Positions 1-5,804 of a DNA stretch of 5,820 nt are shown one piece after another. Within the stretch, counting starts at the first letter, position 1, and every line of letters begins with the position of its first letter. Source of the stretch: an uncultured Prevotellaceae bacterium (GTDB lineage Bacteria; Bacteroidota; Bacteroidia; Bacteroidales; Bacteroidaceae); contig CAMHPM010000120.1 of NCBI GenBank assembly GCA_946187025.1, positions 1 through 5,820 on the forward strand, read 5' to 3'. The notes below the pieces were generated by a model. The model did no database searches. It was given only the letters and a program-made list of their open reading frames with translations, and was not told the DNA's origin. The translations under genes and the position numbers were made by a program.

Positions 1-35
1 CATGCGGAGGGGAAATCTGATTAATCTGTTAAATC

Positions 36-59
36 GTTCCTACAAGGAACTTGTTTTTT
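36..59 (+). terminator. Possible weak intrinsic terminator of an upstream plus-strand gene
   Basis: A 5-bp stem (gttcc/ggaac) with a 5-nt loop is followed at once by the T-rich tract ttgtttttt. This is the layout of a rho-independent terminator reading rightward, but the stem is short and sits inside a larger inverted repeat that may be its real context. No upstream gene is visible in the window. Confidence 0.3.
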
Positions 60-112
60 GCAACATACCGCTTTGCGGTGATTAAACAGATTTATCAGAT
101 GAGTTCGTGCAA

Positions 113-152
113 ATTGAAAATTGAAGATTGAAGATTAAAGATTGAAGATTAG
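113..152. repeat. Heptamer tandem array, consensus ATTGAAG
   Basis: Five consecutive 7-nt units run from 113 to 147 (attgaaa, attgaag, attgaag, attaaag, attgaag), followed by a partial unit att at 148-150. The third and fifth units are identical to the second. The array ends 45 nt before the DUF2461 start codon. Its period equals that of the array beside the rsmI promoter at the other end of the window, and its unit is similar (AGTGAAA there). Confidence 0.75.
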
Positions 153-197
153 GCATCCGCATGGAAATAGCCAAATCATAAAATCGTAAATAAAACT

Positions 198-899
198 ATG
201 CAGACAATAATATCATTCCTGCGCGACATAGATGCAAACAACGACCGCACATGGTTCAACCAGAACAAGAGTCGCTACCAGGCAGCTCAATCGAGGTTTA
301 ACGACATAGTTGACGAACTGATACTTGCCATATCGCAGTTCGACCCCACGGTATCAAACCTGACAGCAAAAGACTGTACCTACCGCATATATCGCGACAC
401 ACGATTCTCGAAGGACAAGAGCCCCTACAAGACTCACATGGGAGCATATATATGTCCCGGTGGCAAGAAATCGGGGTACTCAGGATATTATTTCCACGTA
501 GGGACAGGTCTCGGCAGCGGCTACCCACATGCCCACATGCTGGCTTCGGGCGATTACATGTGCGAACCCGACGTGCTGAAAACCCTGCGCGAAGATATAT
601 GCTACGGTGAAGGCGATTTCCACGATATAGTGACCCGACAGGTTGCACCCGAGTTCAAGCTCGACGTTGAAAACTCGCTGCAACGCGTTCCTGCCGGATT
701 TCCTTCGGACTCACCATACTCGCAATATCTGCGCCTGCGCAACTACTGCCTGTTCTGTGAACCCGACAACAGATTCATGCTTTCGCCCGATGTGGTGGCA
801 CGCACTGCCGAACTGTTCCACACCACCCTGCCCTTCCTGCAATACATAAACAGAGCCATCACCTACTGCAAGGAAGAGAAAATGATGAACGGCAAGTAA
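198..899 (+). CDS. DUF2461 domain-containing protein (TIGR02453 family)
   Basis: This is a 233-residue protein of the DUF2461/TIGR02453 family, whose biochemical role is not established; nothing in this gene resolves it. The family features are visible in order. An N-terminal FL-x-D/N-N-D-R-x-WF segment lies at about residues 7-20. The most conserved block, RIYRDTRFSKDKSPYKTHMG, lies at 63-82. The YYFHVG strand is at 97-102, and the R-x-P-x-GF plus YLRLRNY region at 163-183. The length is close to that expected for the family, so the gene looks intact. No signal peptide or membrane segment is seen, so it is probably cytosolic. The ATG at 198 is preceded by an A-rich leader without a Shine-Dalgarno motif, as is usual in Bacteroidetes. 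It is the only plus-strand gene here, lies downstream of repeats, and converges on nnr. I see no clear TAnnTTTG promoter upstream. Confidence 0.93.
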   Translation: MQTIISFLRDIDANNDRTWFNQNKSRYQAAQSRFNDIVDELILAISQFDPTVSNLTAKDCTYRIYRDTRFSKDKSPYKTHMGAYICPGGKKSGYSGYYFHVGTGLGSGYPHAHMLASGDYMCEPDVLKTLREDICYGEGDFHDIVTRQVAPEFKLDVENSLQRVPAGFPSDSPYSQYLRLRNYCLFCEPDNRFMLSPDVVARTAELFHTTLPFLQYINRAITYCKEEKMMNGK

Positions 900-920
900 C
901 GGGAAAAGGAGAAAAAACAA

Positions 921-2429
921 TCAGAGAGAATTGAAGGCTTGCGGCAGATATTCTATTATATCCGAAGCGATGAGGCTTTCCTGAGAAAGATTCTTGGCTG
1001 CTATGTCGCCAGCAAGTCCATGTATGTAGGTAGCCATCAATGCAGCCTGCAACGACGAGTAGTCTTGAGCAAGAAACGAGAGTATGATGCCTGTAAGCAC
1101 ATCGCCGCTACCGGCTGTTGCCATACCTGGATTACCCGTTATGTTGTAAATAGCATCGCCGTCGGGAGTCACAATTGCAGAGTTGGCTCCCTTTATTATT
1201 ATATATATGTGATGTTTTTCTGCAAACTCGCGGGTGAGCTGTAATTCCTCAAAGCTGTTGGCCGAAGCACCGATGAGTCCGCGCAGTTCTTTCTTATGCG
1301 GAGTGAGAATGGAATCGGGTGGAATCTGCTCGATGAGCGAAGGATGCTGTGCCAGGATGTTGATTGCATCGGCATCCATCACAAGCGGTCCCTGATGATA
1401 ATGCATCTGCTGCGAAAGCGCACGCACAGTCTGTTCGCCCGTACCGATTCCGGGGCCCACGGCCACCGCATTGTATGCCGTGGTGTCAAACGGTTTGGTG
1501 AAGGTGTGTGTCTGCGGTTCGATATGTAGTATAGCTTCAGGAATGGCAATCTGCAACGGTATCACATTACCCTCGGGTGTATGCACCGTGAGTTTACCGG
1601 CACCACTGCGCATACAAGCACGCGATGCCAGGATGGCAGCACCAGCCATGCCCTGCTGTCCGGCAATGAGGCAGGCATGACCAAACGTACCCTTATGCGA
1701 GAAGCGCGGACGAGTCTTGAGCATGTGAACGATGTCGGCCTGCTCAATCATGTAGTATGGAGTTTCCGTATCGCGGCTGTCGGGATCGGTGAGTTGTATA
1801 TCGAGCACCTCCACACGTCCCACATAGGATTCGTGCTCAGCAAAGAGAAAAGCAAGTTTGTTGAACTGAAACGTAAACGTATAGTCGGCCTGCACCACGT
1901 GGGTCATCACATTGGTTGCATTGTCCTCGGTCATGAGTCCCGACGGCACATCAATCGACACCACTTTAGCTTCCGACGAATTGATATACTTCACAACGGC
2001 AGCAAATCCACCCATCAGCGGTCGCGACAGGCCTGTACCGAACAAACCGTCAACCACCACATCGCCGGCTGCTATCACTGGCGGCACGAAATCAGATGTA
2101 ATCTCGTGGAAATCAACTGCAGGACAATGGCGCATACGGTTTTTGTTTGCCATGCAGTCGGACGACAGGTTGTTGCCTATATTGAACAAATAGGCTGATA
2201 CCCTGTAGCCGAGCAACGACATCTGGCGCGCCACAGCTATAGCATCGCCTCCGTTGTTGCCGGGTCCGGCAAACACGATGATGCGATGTTCTTTGTTGAA
2301 AAGCTGGCAGATGCGGTCGGTCACTGCATTAGCAGCACGCTCCATGAGGTCGAGCGACGATATGGGTTCGGCCTCGATGGTGTGACTATCTACCTGGTGG
2401 ATTTGCGACGATGTAAGTATTTTCTTCAT
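921..2429 (-). CDS. nnr: Bifunctional NAD(P)H-hydrate epimerase / ADP-dependent NAD(P)H-hydrate dehydratase
   Basis: This cytosolic metabolite-repair enzyme has two domains. The N-terminal one (NnrE/YjeF_N) interconverts R- and S-NAD(P)HX, and the C-terminal one (NnrD, ribokinase-like) dehydrates S-NAD(P)HX back to NAD(P)H using ADP. The 502 residues are the usual length for the fused form. Epimerase motifs are AGPGNNGGDA at 54-63, the DGLFGTGL loop at 127-134 and SIDVPSG at 158-164. Dehydratase motifs are KGTFGHACLIAG at 246-257, RSGAGKLTV at 274-282, GPGIGTG at 325-331, MDADAIN at 351-357 and NPGMATAGSGDVLTG at 433-447, where D443 is the expected catalytic Asp. One oddity is TPHKKE at 376-381, where TPHPGE-like sequences are typical. 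The ATG at 2429 opens MKKILTSSQIHQVD, the usual family N-terminus, and a purine-rich stretch (gaagggaaaagaagaa) precedes it. It follows asnA after 18 nt and is probably the last gene of the operon. Confidence 0.96.
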   Translation of the reverse strand: MKKILTSSQIHQVDSHTIEAEPISSLDLMERAANAVTDRICQLFNKEHRIIVFAGPGNNGGDAIAVARQMSLLGYRVSAYLFNIGNNLSSDCMANKNRMRHCPAVDFHEITSDFVPPVIAAGDVVVDGLFGTGLSRPLMGGFAAVVKYINSSEAKVVSIDVPSGLMTEDNATNVMTHVVQADYTFTFQFNKLAFLFAEHESYVGRVEVLDIQLTDPDSRDTETPYYMIEQADIVHMLKTRPRFSHKGTFGHACLIAGQQGMAGAAILASRACMRSGAGKLTVHTPEGNVIPLQIAIPEAILHIEPQTHTFTKPFDTTAYNAVAVGPGIGTGEQTVRALSQQMHYHQGPLVMDADAINILAQHPSLIEQIPPDSILTPHKKELRGLIGASANSFEELQLTREFAEKHHIYIIIKGANSAIVTPDGDAIYNITGNPGMATAGSGDVLTGIILSFLAQDYSSLQAALMATYIHGLAGDIAAKNLSQESLIASDIIEYLPQAFNSL

Positions 2430-2447
2430 TTCTTCTTTTCCCTTCTA

Positions 2448-3485
2448 TCAAATCAGCGGCATCCCTGCCTCCTTGCACTCCCTACGCATAGAGTCGGGCC
2501 AGATACTGGCTTGAATTTCGCCTATATGTGCCTTCTGCAGTAATACCATGCAAAGACGGCTCTGGCCGATACCTCCACCTATCGAGAGCGGGAGCTCGCC
2601 TCCAAGCAGCTTCTTGTGGAAATAGAGTTGGCGGCGTTCCTGCTTACCAGTGAGTTCAAGCTGCCGGTTCAAGGCTTCGATATCTACACGTATTCCCATC
2701 GAGCTCAGCTCTACTGCACGTCCTAACACAGGATACCAAATCATGATGTCTCCGTTAAGTCCCTTATATCCGTCGGCATTCACGGTTGTCCAGTCATCAT
2801 AATCGGGAGCACGCAGGTCGTGTGGTTCGCCGTTGCTCAACCGGCCACCGATTCCCATGATGAACACGGCACCATAGGTGCGACAGATAGCGTCTTCACG
2901 CTCTTTCGGAGAGAGGTCGGGATATAACTGCAGGAGTTCTTCGGAGTGGATGAAGTGAATTTTCTCAGGCAAAAACGGCTTGAGCTGACGGAAATGTTCA
3001 CACACCAGATACTCCGTGCGACGTATTGCGCTGTAGATGCTGCACACTATTTCTTTCAGGAAACCCAGATTGCGGTCTTCGGGATTGATGGTCCGTTCCC
3101 AGTCCCACTGGTCAACATACAACGAGTGGAGATTGTCGAGTTCCTCGTCGCCACGTACTGCATTCATATCGGTATATAAGCCATATCCCGGCTGGATGTT
3201 GTATTCGGCCAGCATCACACGTTTCCACTTTGCAAGCGAATGCACCACCTCGGCCACCTGCTCGTTCATGTCTTTTATCGGAAACGAAACAGGACGCTCC
3301 ACGCCGTTGAGGTCGTCGTTGAGTCCCAAGCCCCGGAGCACAAAGAGCGGTGCTGTGACCCGGCGCAAGCGCAGGGCCGTAGAAAGGTTCGACTGAAAAA
3401 AGTCTTTTATCTGCTTGATGCCTTGCTCGGTATCAAGCGGATCAATGAGTGGTTTGTAACCCTCGGGAATAGTTAGTTTACTCAT
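2448..3485 (-). CDS. asnA: Aspartate--ammonia ligase (asparagine synthetase A)
   Basis: AsnA makes asparagine from aspartate, ammonia and ATP, releasing AMP and PPi. It is a cytosolic enzyme with a class II aminoacyl-tRNA synthetase-like fold. Motifs shared with E. coli AsnA are plain: VHSLAKWKR at 81-89, GLYTDMNA at 102-109, LHSLYVDQWDWE at 119-130, GIGGRLSNG at 211-219, HDLRAPDYDDW at 222-232, GLNGDI at 242-247, ELSSMGIRVD at 259-268 and SIGGGIGQSRL at 301-311. The 345 residues are slightly longer than E. coli AsnA (330), mainly through an N-terminal extension. I chose the ATG at 3485 (MSKLTIPEGYKP). The same frame stays open to a TTG at 3545, but that version would overlap the upstream TM2 gene and add a low-complexity tail. 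The gene follows the TM2 gene after 38 nt and precedes nnr by 18 nt. Confidence 0.97.
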   Translation of the reverse strand: MSKLTIPEGYKPLIDPLDTEQGIKQIKDFFQSNLSTALRLRRVTAPLFVLRGLGLNDDLNGVERPVSFPIKDMNEQVAEVVHSLAKWKRVMLAEYNIQPGYGLYTDMNAVRGDEELDNLHSLYVDQWDWERTINPEDRNLGFLKEIVCSIYSAIRRTEYLVCEHFRQLKPFLPEKIHFIHSEELLQLYPDLSPKEREDAICRTYGAVFIMGIGGRLSNGEPHDLRAPDYDDWTTVNADGYKGLNGDIMIWYPVLGRAVELSSMGIRVDIEALNRQLELTGKQERRQLYFHKKLLGGELPLSIGGGIGQSRLCMVLLQKAHIGEIQASIWPDSMRRECKEAGMPLI

Positions 3486-3523
3486 AGTTGTGTGTTGCGT
3501 GTGTTTTATTTGTGTAAATGTGT
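3486..3523 (-). other. G-depleted, CA-rich leader in front of asnA
   Basis: Read on the minus strand, this 38-nt gap between the TM2 stop and the asnA start contains a single G and long runs of A/C, such as caacacacaact just before the ATG. No Shine-Dalgarno sequence is possible here and no stable hairpin can form. That fits Bacteroidetes translation initiation, which relies on unstructured A-rich leaders. I found no TAnnTTTG promoter in or just upstream of it, so asnA is probably read from an upstream start site. Confidence 0.45.
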
Positions 3524-4096
3524 TTAATAGATTACTTTTTTCCAAAGCGGATCAACCTCGCGAGCTATACGCTCCTCGAAACTCGCATCAGTATCTTGCA
3601 GATAGTGTACCATGTCGATGATACTCATTACGACCATTATCACCGGAAGCCACAGAGCATATCCTATCCCGAAAGTGATGAATCCAAATATGGAATAAAT
3701 GAACCAGGTAGCTACATATACAATGAGGTAGCTGAGTCCTCGGTCGTTGTTTCCTAAATAGAAATGATGGATACCTAATCCACCGAGGAAGAAAGCAAGT
3801 ATTGCCGCCACCGTCTTGTCCTTCGATGGCTTCACGTATGTGTAGGAAGCCGACGATGTAGTGCCACCAGTAGTAGTGCCACCAGTAGTACCGCCTGTTG
3901 CTTTCTCGTCTTTCTGATAGTTTGATGTGTTGTCGGTCGGATTGTGTGTCTCGGTTGCCTCTGCTTCGAGGTTTTCAGATTGCGGCTGCTCGTTGGTTTC
4001 CACTTCGGTGTGTTCGACCGGACATCCACATTTCGGACAAGCTACAGCTTTGTCGGATATCATCTGTCCGCACTCTTTACATTCGATAAGTGCCAT
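3524..4096 (-). CDS. Zinc-ribbon and TM2 domain-containing membrane protein
   Basis: This is a 190-residue membrane protein with three parts. An N-terminal zinc ribbon has C6-x2-C9 and C20-x2-C23, the latter in ACPKCGCPVE, as in zinc_ribbon_2-type domains. A polar, acidic linker (about 28-93) includes a Gly/Thr stretch at 68-80. A C-terminal TM2 domain starts near residue 92, with the signature GGLGIHHFYLG at 105-115, further hydrophobic segments at about 121-144 and 145-165, and the typical Asp near the end of the last one (D161 in SIIDMVHYL). A charged tail ends at 190. The TM2 family has no general assigned function in bacteria; the zinc ribbon probably faces the cytoplasm, by inference from the absence of a signal peptide. 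The ATG at 4096 is directly supported because the zinc ribbon begins at residue 6. It lies 13 nt after the lipoprotein gene, so the two are very likely co-transcribed. Confidence 0.9.
   Translation of the reverse strand: MALIECKECGQMISDKAVACPKCGCPVEHTEVETNEQPQSENLEAEATETHNPTDNTSNYQKDEKATGGTTGGTTTGGTTSSASYTYVKPSKDKTVAAILAFFLGGLGIHHFYLGNNDRGLSYLIVYVATWFIYSIFGFITFGIGYALWLPVIMVVMSIIDMVHYLQDTDASFEERIAREVDPLWKKVIY
3858..3887 (-). repeat. In-frame 15-nt tandem repeat coding the Gly/Thr linker
   Basis: Two perfect back-to-back copies of gtagtgccaccagta (plus strand) lie inside the TM2 gene, followed by a degenerate third start (gtaccgcc). On the coding strand each unit is five codons, giving GGTTT-like steps. 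Gain or loss of a copy would lengthen or shorten the linker between the zinc ribbon and the membrane domain without shifting the frame. Confidence 0.8.
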
Positions 4097-4109
4097 AATA
4101 ACAAGGGTT

Positions 4110-4967
4110 TTATTTTACTTTAATTACCAAATAACGACTTACACTCCAGAACTCGGCTGCATCGGTAATGCGCAGCGTGTATTCACCCTTCGAGTCTTTC
4201 AACAGTGAGTATGAGCCTTCGGGATGTGTGGTAAGAATCTTAGCCGACTTCGATTCGAGCGGAATCACGTTGGTGCGACGGATATCGATTTTGGTGAAAT
4301 AGTTGGCATTGAAGTCGTTGTTCTTCAGCACATCACCGTCAACAAGTATTTTCTGCTCCTTCAGTTCTTTTGATGTTCCGAATACATAATATGCTGTATT
4401 CAGTTGTGCATCCTGATTCTTTGCTATCTCGGCATTAGCCTCGCTTTCGGCCTTCACCTGTGTATTCTCGTTCTGTAGTTTCTCAACAGATTCGCCCAGT
4501 TCGATAATCTTCACATCGCGCTGTGCCAGCTGTGTGCGCAGGTCTTCTATTTCCTGTGTTTTCTCTTCGAGTTGTGCGGTGAGTTTCTTCAGTGCCTCCT
4601 GCATCTTAGCTGTATTCACGCTACTTTGGTTCAGACGTTGTTGCAGTTCTTCTATCTTCCTGCGGTTCTCGAGCATGGTGTTCTCTATAAACTCCATCGT
4701 TTCCTGTATGTTTGCTACAGCATTGTTTCCCTCTGCACTTTCGCTCAGGAGGTTCACACGTCCTTCGGCTTCGTTGATTTGGTCGAAACCATCCTGAATC
4801 TCGTTGAATGCTTCGAGCATCTCATTGAGTTCGCTGTCTTTTTGGTCGAGCAGGCTTTGCAACGAATCCATCCGTTCGTCTGACTCTGATATTGTTGTCC
4901 CCTTAAACATTTGGTCGCACGATACCAACATAAGTACAGCTGCGACAAGAACTAATAGTTTCTTCAT
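4110..4967 (-). CDS. Coiled-coil lipoprotein of unknown function
   Basis: This 285-residue protein is probably a lipid-anchored envelope protein. It opens with a short lipoprotein signal peptide, MKKLLVLVAAVLMLVSC, with lipobox LVSC and acylated C17, the only cysteine in the protein. Residues of roughly 27-188 are rich in E, Q, L, K and N with heptad spacing (for example EELQQRLNQ and KKLTAQLEEKTQEIEDLRTQL), so a long coiled coil is expected. A compact C-terminal domain, about 190-285, begins TAYYVFGTSKELKEQKIL and is rich in beta-type sequence near its end (EGSYSLL, GEYTLRI, RYLVIKV). The acidic surface-export run after the cysteine seen in some Bacteroidetes lipoproteins is absent, so a periplasm-facing position is as likely as surface display. 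D34-S35-L36 fits the Bacteroides O-glycosylation motif D-(S/T)-(A/I/L/V/M/T). It may belong with the Bacteroides coiled-coil lipoproteins annotated as Cbp1-like collagen adhesins, but I hold that only weakly. It lies between rsmI (26 nt) and the TM2 gene (13 nt). Confidence 0.85.
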   Translation of the reverse strand: MKKLLVLVAAVLMLVSCDQMFKGTTISESDERMDSLQSLLDQKDSELNEMLEAFNEIQDGFDQINEAEGRVNLLSESAEGNNAVANIQETMEFIENTMLENRRKIEELQQRLNQSSVNTAKMQEALKKLTAQLEEKTQEIEDLRTQLAQRDVKIIELGESVEKLQNENTQVKAESEANAEIAKNQDAQLNTAYYVFGTSKELKEQKILVDGDVLKNNDFNANYFTKIDIRRTNVIPLESKSAKILTTHPEGSYSLLKDSKGEYTLRITDAAEFWSVSRYLVIKVK

Positions 4968-4993
4968 AACTCTGTATTTTTTTTGTTTGTTTC

Positions 4994-5671
4994 TTATTCC
5001 TTTTCTTTTCCACTCACCACGATGACAAACTCGCCCTTAGGTTCGTGTTGTCCGAAGTGTTCGATGAGTTCGGTCAAAGTGCCACGCACGCTCTCCTCGT
5101 GTATCTTCGAAATCTCCCTGCAAGCCGATGCTTGCCGATCGGGGCCAAACACGGTTGCAAACTGCTCCAAAGTCTTCAGCACCCGGTACGGAGATTCATA
5201 GAATATCATTGTCCGTGTTTCGTCGGCCAGCTCGGCAATGCGTTTCTGTCGTCCTTTCTTTTGTGGAAGGAAACCCTCGAAGGAGAATCGGTCGCAGGGC
5301 AGTCCCGACGACACGATGGCAGGCACCAGGGCTGTTGCTCCGGGCAGGGTTATCACTTCTATGCCATTACGCACACATTCTCTCACAAGCAGGAAACCAG
5401 GGTCGCTGATACCTGGTGTACCGGCATCACTTATCAGGGCTATTGTCTGTCCGGCAAGCAGGCGGTCGATGACCCGCTGGCTCGTTTGGTGTTCGTTGAA
5501 CTTATGATGTGAGTGCAGTTCGTTTTTGATGTCGTAGTGATGCAGCAACACCGATGATGTCCTGGTATCCTCGGCCAAGATGCAGTCGGCCTCCTTCAAT
5601 ATGCGGATGGCTCTCAGCGTCATATCCTCCATGTTGCCAACAGGTGTCGGCACGATATATAGTCGTCCCAT
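4994..5671 (-). CDS. rsmI: 16S rRNA (cytidine(1402)-2'-O)-methyltransferase
   Basis: RsmI uses S-adenosylmethionine to 2'-O-methylate C1402 in the decoding centre of 16S rRNA, and acts in the cytosol. It is a tetrapyrrole-methylase-fold protein. Motifs in order are LYIVPTPVGN at 4-13, AEDTRTS at 33-39, ALISDAGTPGISDPG at 78-92, LPGATA at 109-114, GFLPQKKG at 133-140, FYESPYR at 157-163, REISK at 185-189 and the final GEFVIVVSG at 213-221. At 225 residues it ends right after the catalytic domain and lacks the roughly 60-residue C-terminal extension of E. coli RsmI. I chose the ATG at 5671 (MGRLYIVPTP). The frame extends to a TTG at 5692, but that codon lies within the -7 promoter box and would hardly be transcribed. 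It is the first gene of the five-gene minus-strand run. Confidence 0.96.
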   Translation of the reverse strand: MGRLYIVPTPVGNMEDMTLRAIRILKEADCILAEDTRTSSVLLHHYDIKNELHSHHKFNEHQTSQRVIDRLLAGQTIALISDAGTPGISDPGFLLVRECVRNGIEVITLPGATALVPAIVSSGLPCDRFSFEGFLPQKKGRQKRIAELADETRTMIFYESPYRVLKTLEQFATVFGPDRQASACREISKIHEESVRGTLTELIEHFGQHEPKGEFVIVVSGKEKE

Positions 5672-5689
5672 TATTCTATTTTTTGACTG

Positions 5690-5720
5690 CAAAGATAATC
5701 ATTATAAGTGAATAGTGAAA
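5690..5720 (-). promoter_or_regulatory. Bacteroidetes-type promoter for rsmI and probably the operon
   Basis: On the minus strand TATCTTTG at 5697-5690 is an exact match to the Bacteroidetes -7 box TAnnTTTG. TTTC at 5720-5717, one base off the -33 consensus TTTG, lies 19 nt upstream, a normal spacing. Transcription would start near 5685, giving a very short leader of about 13-15 nt before the rsmI ATG. The -33 element is part of a heptamer repeat unit. Confidence 0.7.
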
Positions 5721-5739
5721 TGTGAAAAGTGAAAAGTTG
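5707..5739. repeat. Heptamer tandem array, consensus AGTGAAA, left arm of inverted repeat
   Basis: Four 7-nt units (agtgaat, agtgaaa, tgtgaaa, agtgaaa) run from 5707 to 5734 and are followed by agttg. The last 18 nt, at 5722-5739, form a perfect inverted repeat with 5787-5804. Confidence 0.85.
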
Positions 5740-5804
5740 TTGTGTGGCACATGAAATCATATGTTGTTACGGCGATTTTTCACTTTCAACTTTTCACTTT
5801 TCAC
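5722..5804. repeat. 18-bp perfect inverted repeat with 47-nt spacer
   Basis: The left arm gtgaaaagtgaaaagttg at 5722-5739 is exactly complementary to caacttttcacttttcac at 5787-5804. The right arm is also built of heptamers (tttcact, ttcaact, tttcact, tttcacc from 5778 to 5805). The spacer at 5740-5786 has no coding sign and only trivial internal pairing. No T-run follows either arm in a way that would suggest a simple terminator. The arms lie just behind the -7 regions of the rsmI promoter and of a putative divergent promoter. Confidence 0.85.

Larger units (their letters stand above)
1..163. repeat. Nested intergenic inverted repeat with two internal hairpins
   Basis: This non-coding stretch is highly structured. 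The arm at 15-34 (atctgattaatctgttaaat) and the arm at 81-100 are inverted copies matching at 18 of 20 positions. Between the arms lie two short perfect hairpins: gttcc/ggaac at 36-40 and 46-50 with loop tacaa, and accgc/gcggt at 67-71 and 75-79 with loop ttt. Folded, this gives a long stem ending in a multi-branch junction. The arm itself has a 9-nt rhythm (atctgatta, atctgttaa, atcg). An outer 8-bp perfect inverted pair, catgcgga at 1-8 and tccgcatg at 156-163, may mark the borders of the whole unit, but it is cut by the window edge and could be chance. It resembles a dispersed extragenic repeat; whether it recurs in the genome cannot be seen here. Confidence 0.6.

Noticed and set aside
113..152. 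The heptamer array as a CRISPR-like repeat
   Set aside because: The 7-nt units are directly adjacent with no spacers, so it is a simple tandem repeat.
1581..2198. A 205-codon plus-strand open frame inside nnr
   Set aside because: It lies wholly opposite conserved epimerase and dehydratase motifs of nnr. Its translation shows no recognisable domain, and such antisense frames arise easily opposite a long gene.
3486..3545. A 20-residue N-terminal extension of AsnA from a TTG at 3545
   Set aside because: It would overlap the end of the TM2 gene and is low in complexity (MEKSNLLNTFTQIKHTQHTT). AsnA-like sequence starts cleanly at the ATG at 3485.
4534..4883. Plus-strand open frames opposite the lipoprotein coiled coil
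   Set aside because: Their Ser/Cys/Phe-rich translations are the expected antisense of Glu/Gln/Lys-rich heptads, not independent genes.
5045..5512. A 155-codon plus-strand open frame opposite rsmI
   Set aside because: It is fully antisense to conserved RsmI motifs and shows no recognisable domain or start signal of its own.
5672..5692. A 7-residue N-terminal extension of RsmI from a TTG at 5692
   Set aside because: The codon falls inside the TATCTTTG promoter box, upstream of the expected transcript start. The family N-terminus (GRLYIVPTPVGN) begins at the ATG at 5671.
5722..5804. Reading the 18-bp inverted repeat as a transposon end or an intrinsic terminator
   Set aside because: No transposase or target duplication is visible. 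The spacer is only 47 nt, and no stem with an adjoining T-tract ends a gene here. A repeat-built promoter region explains it better.
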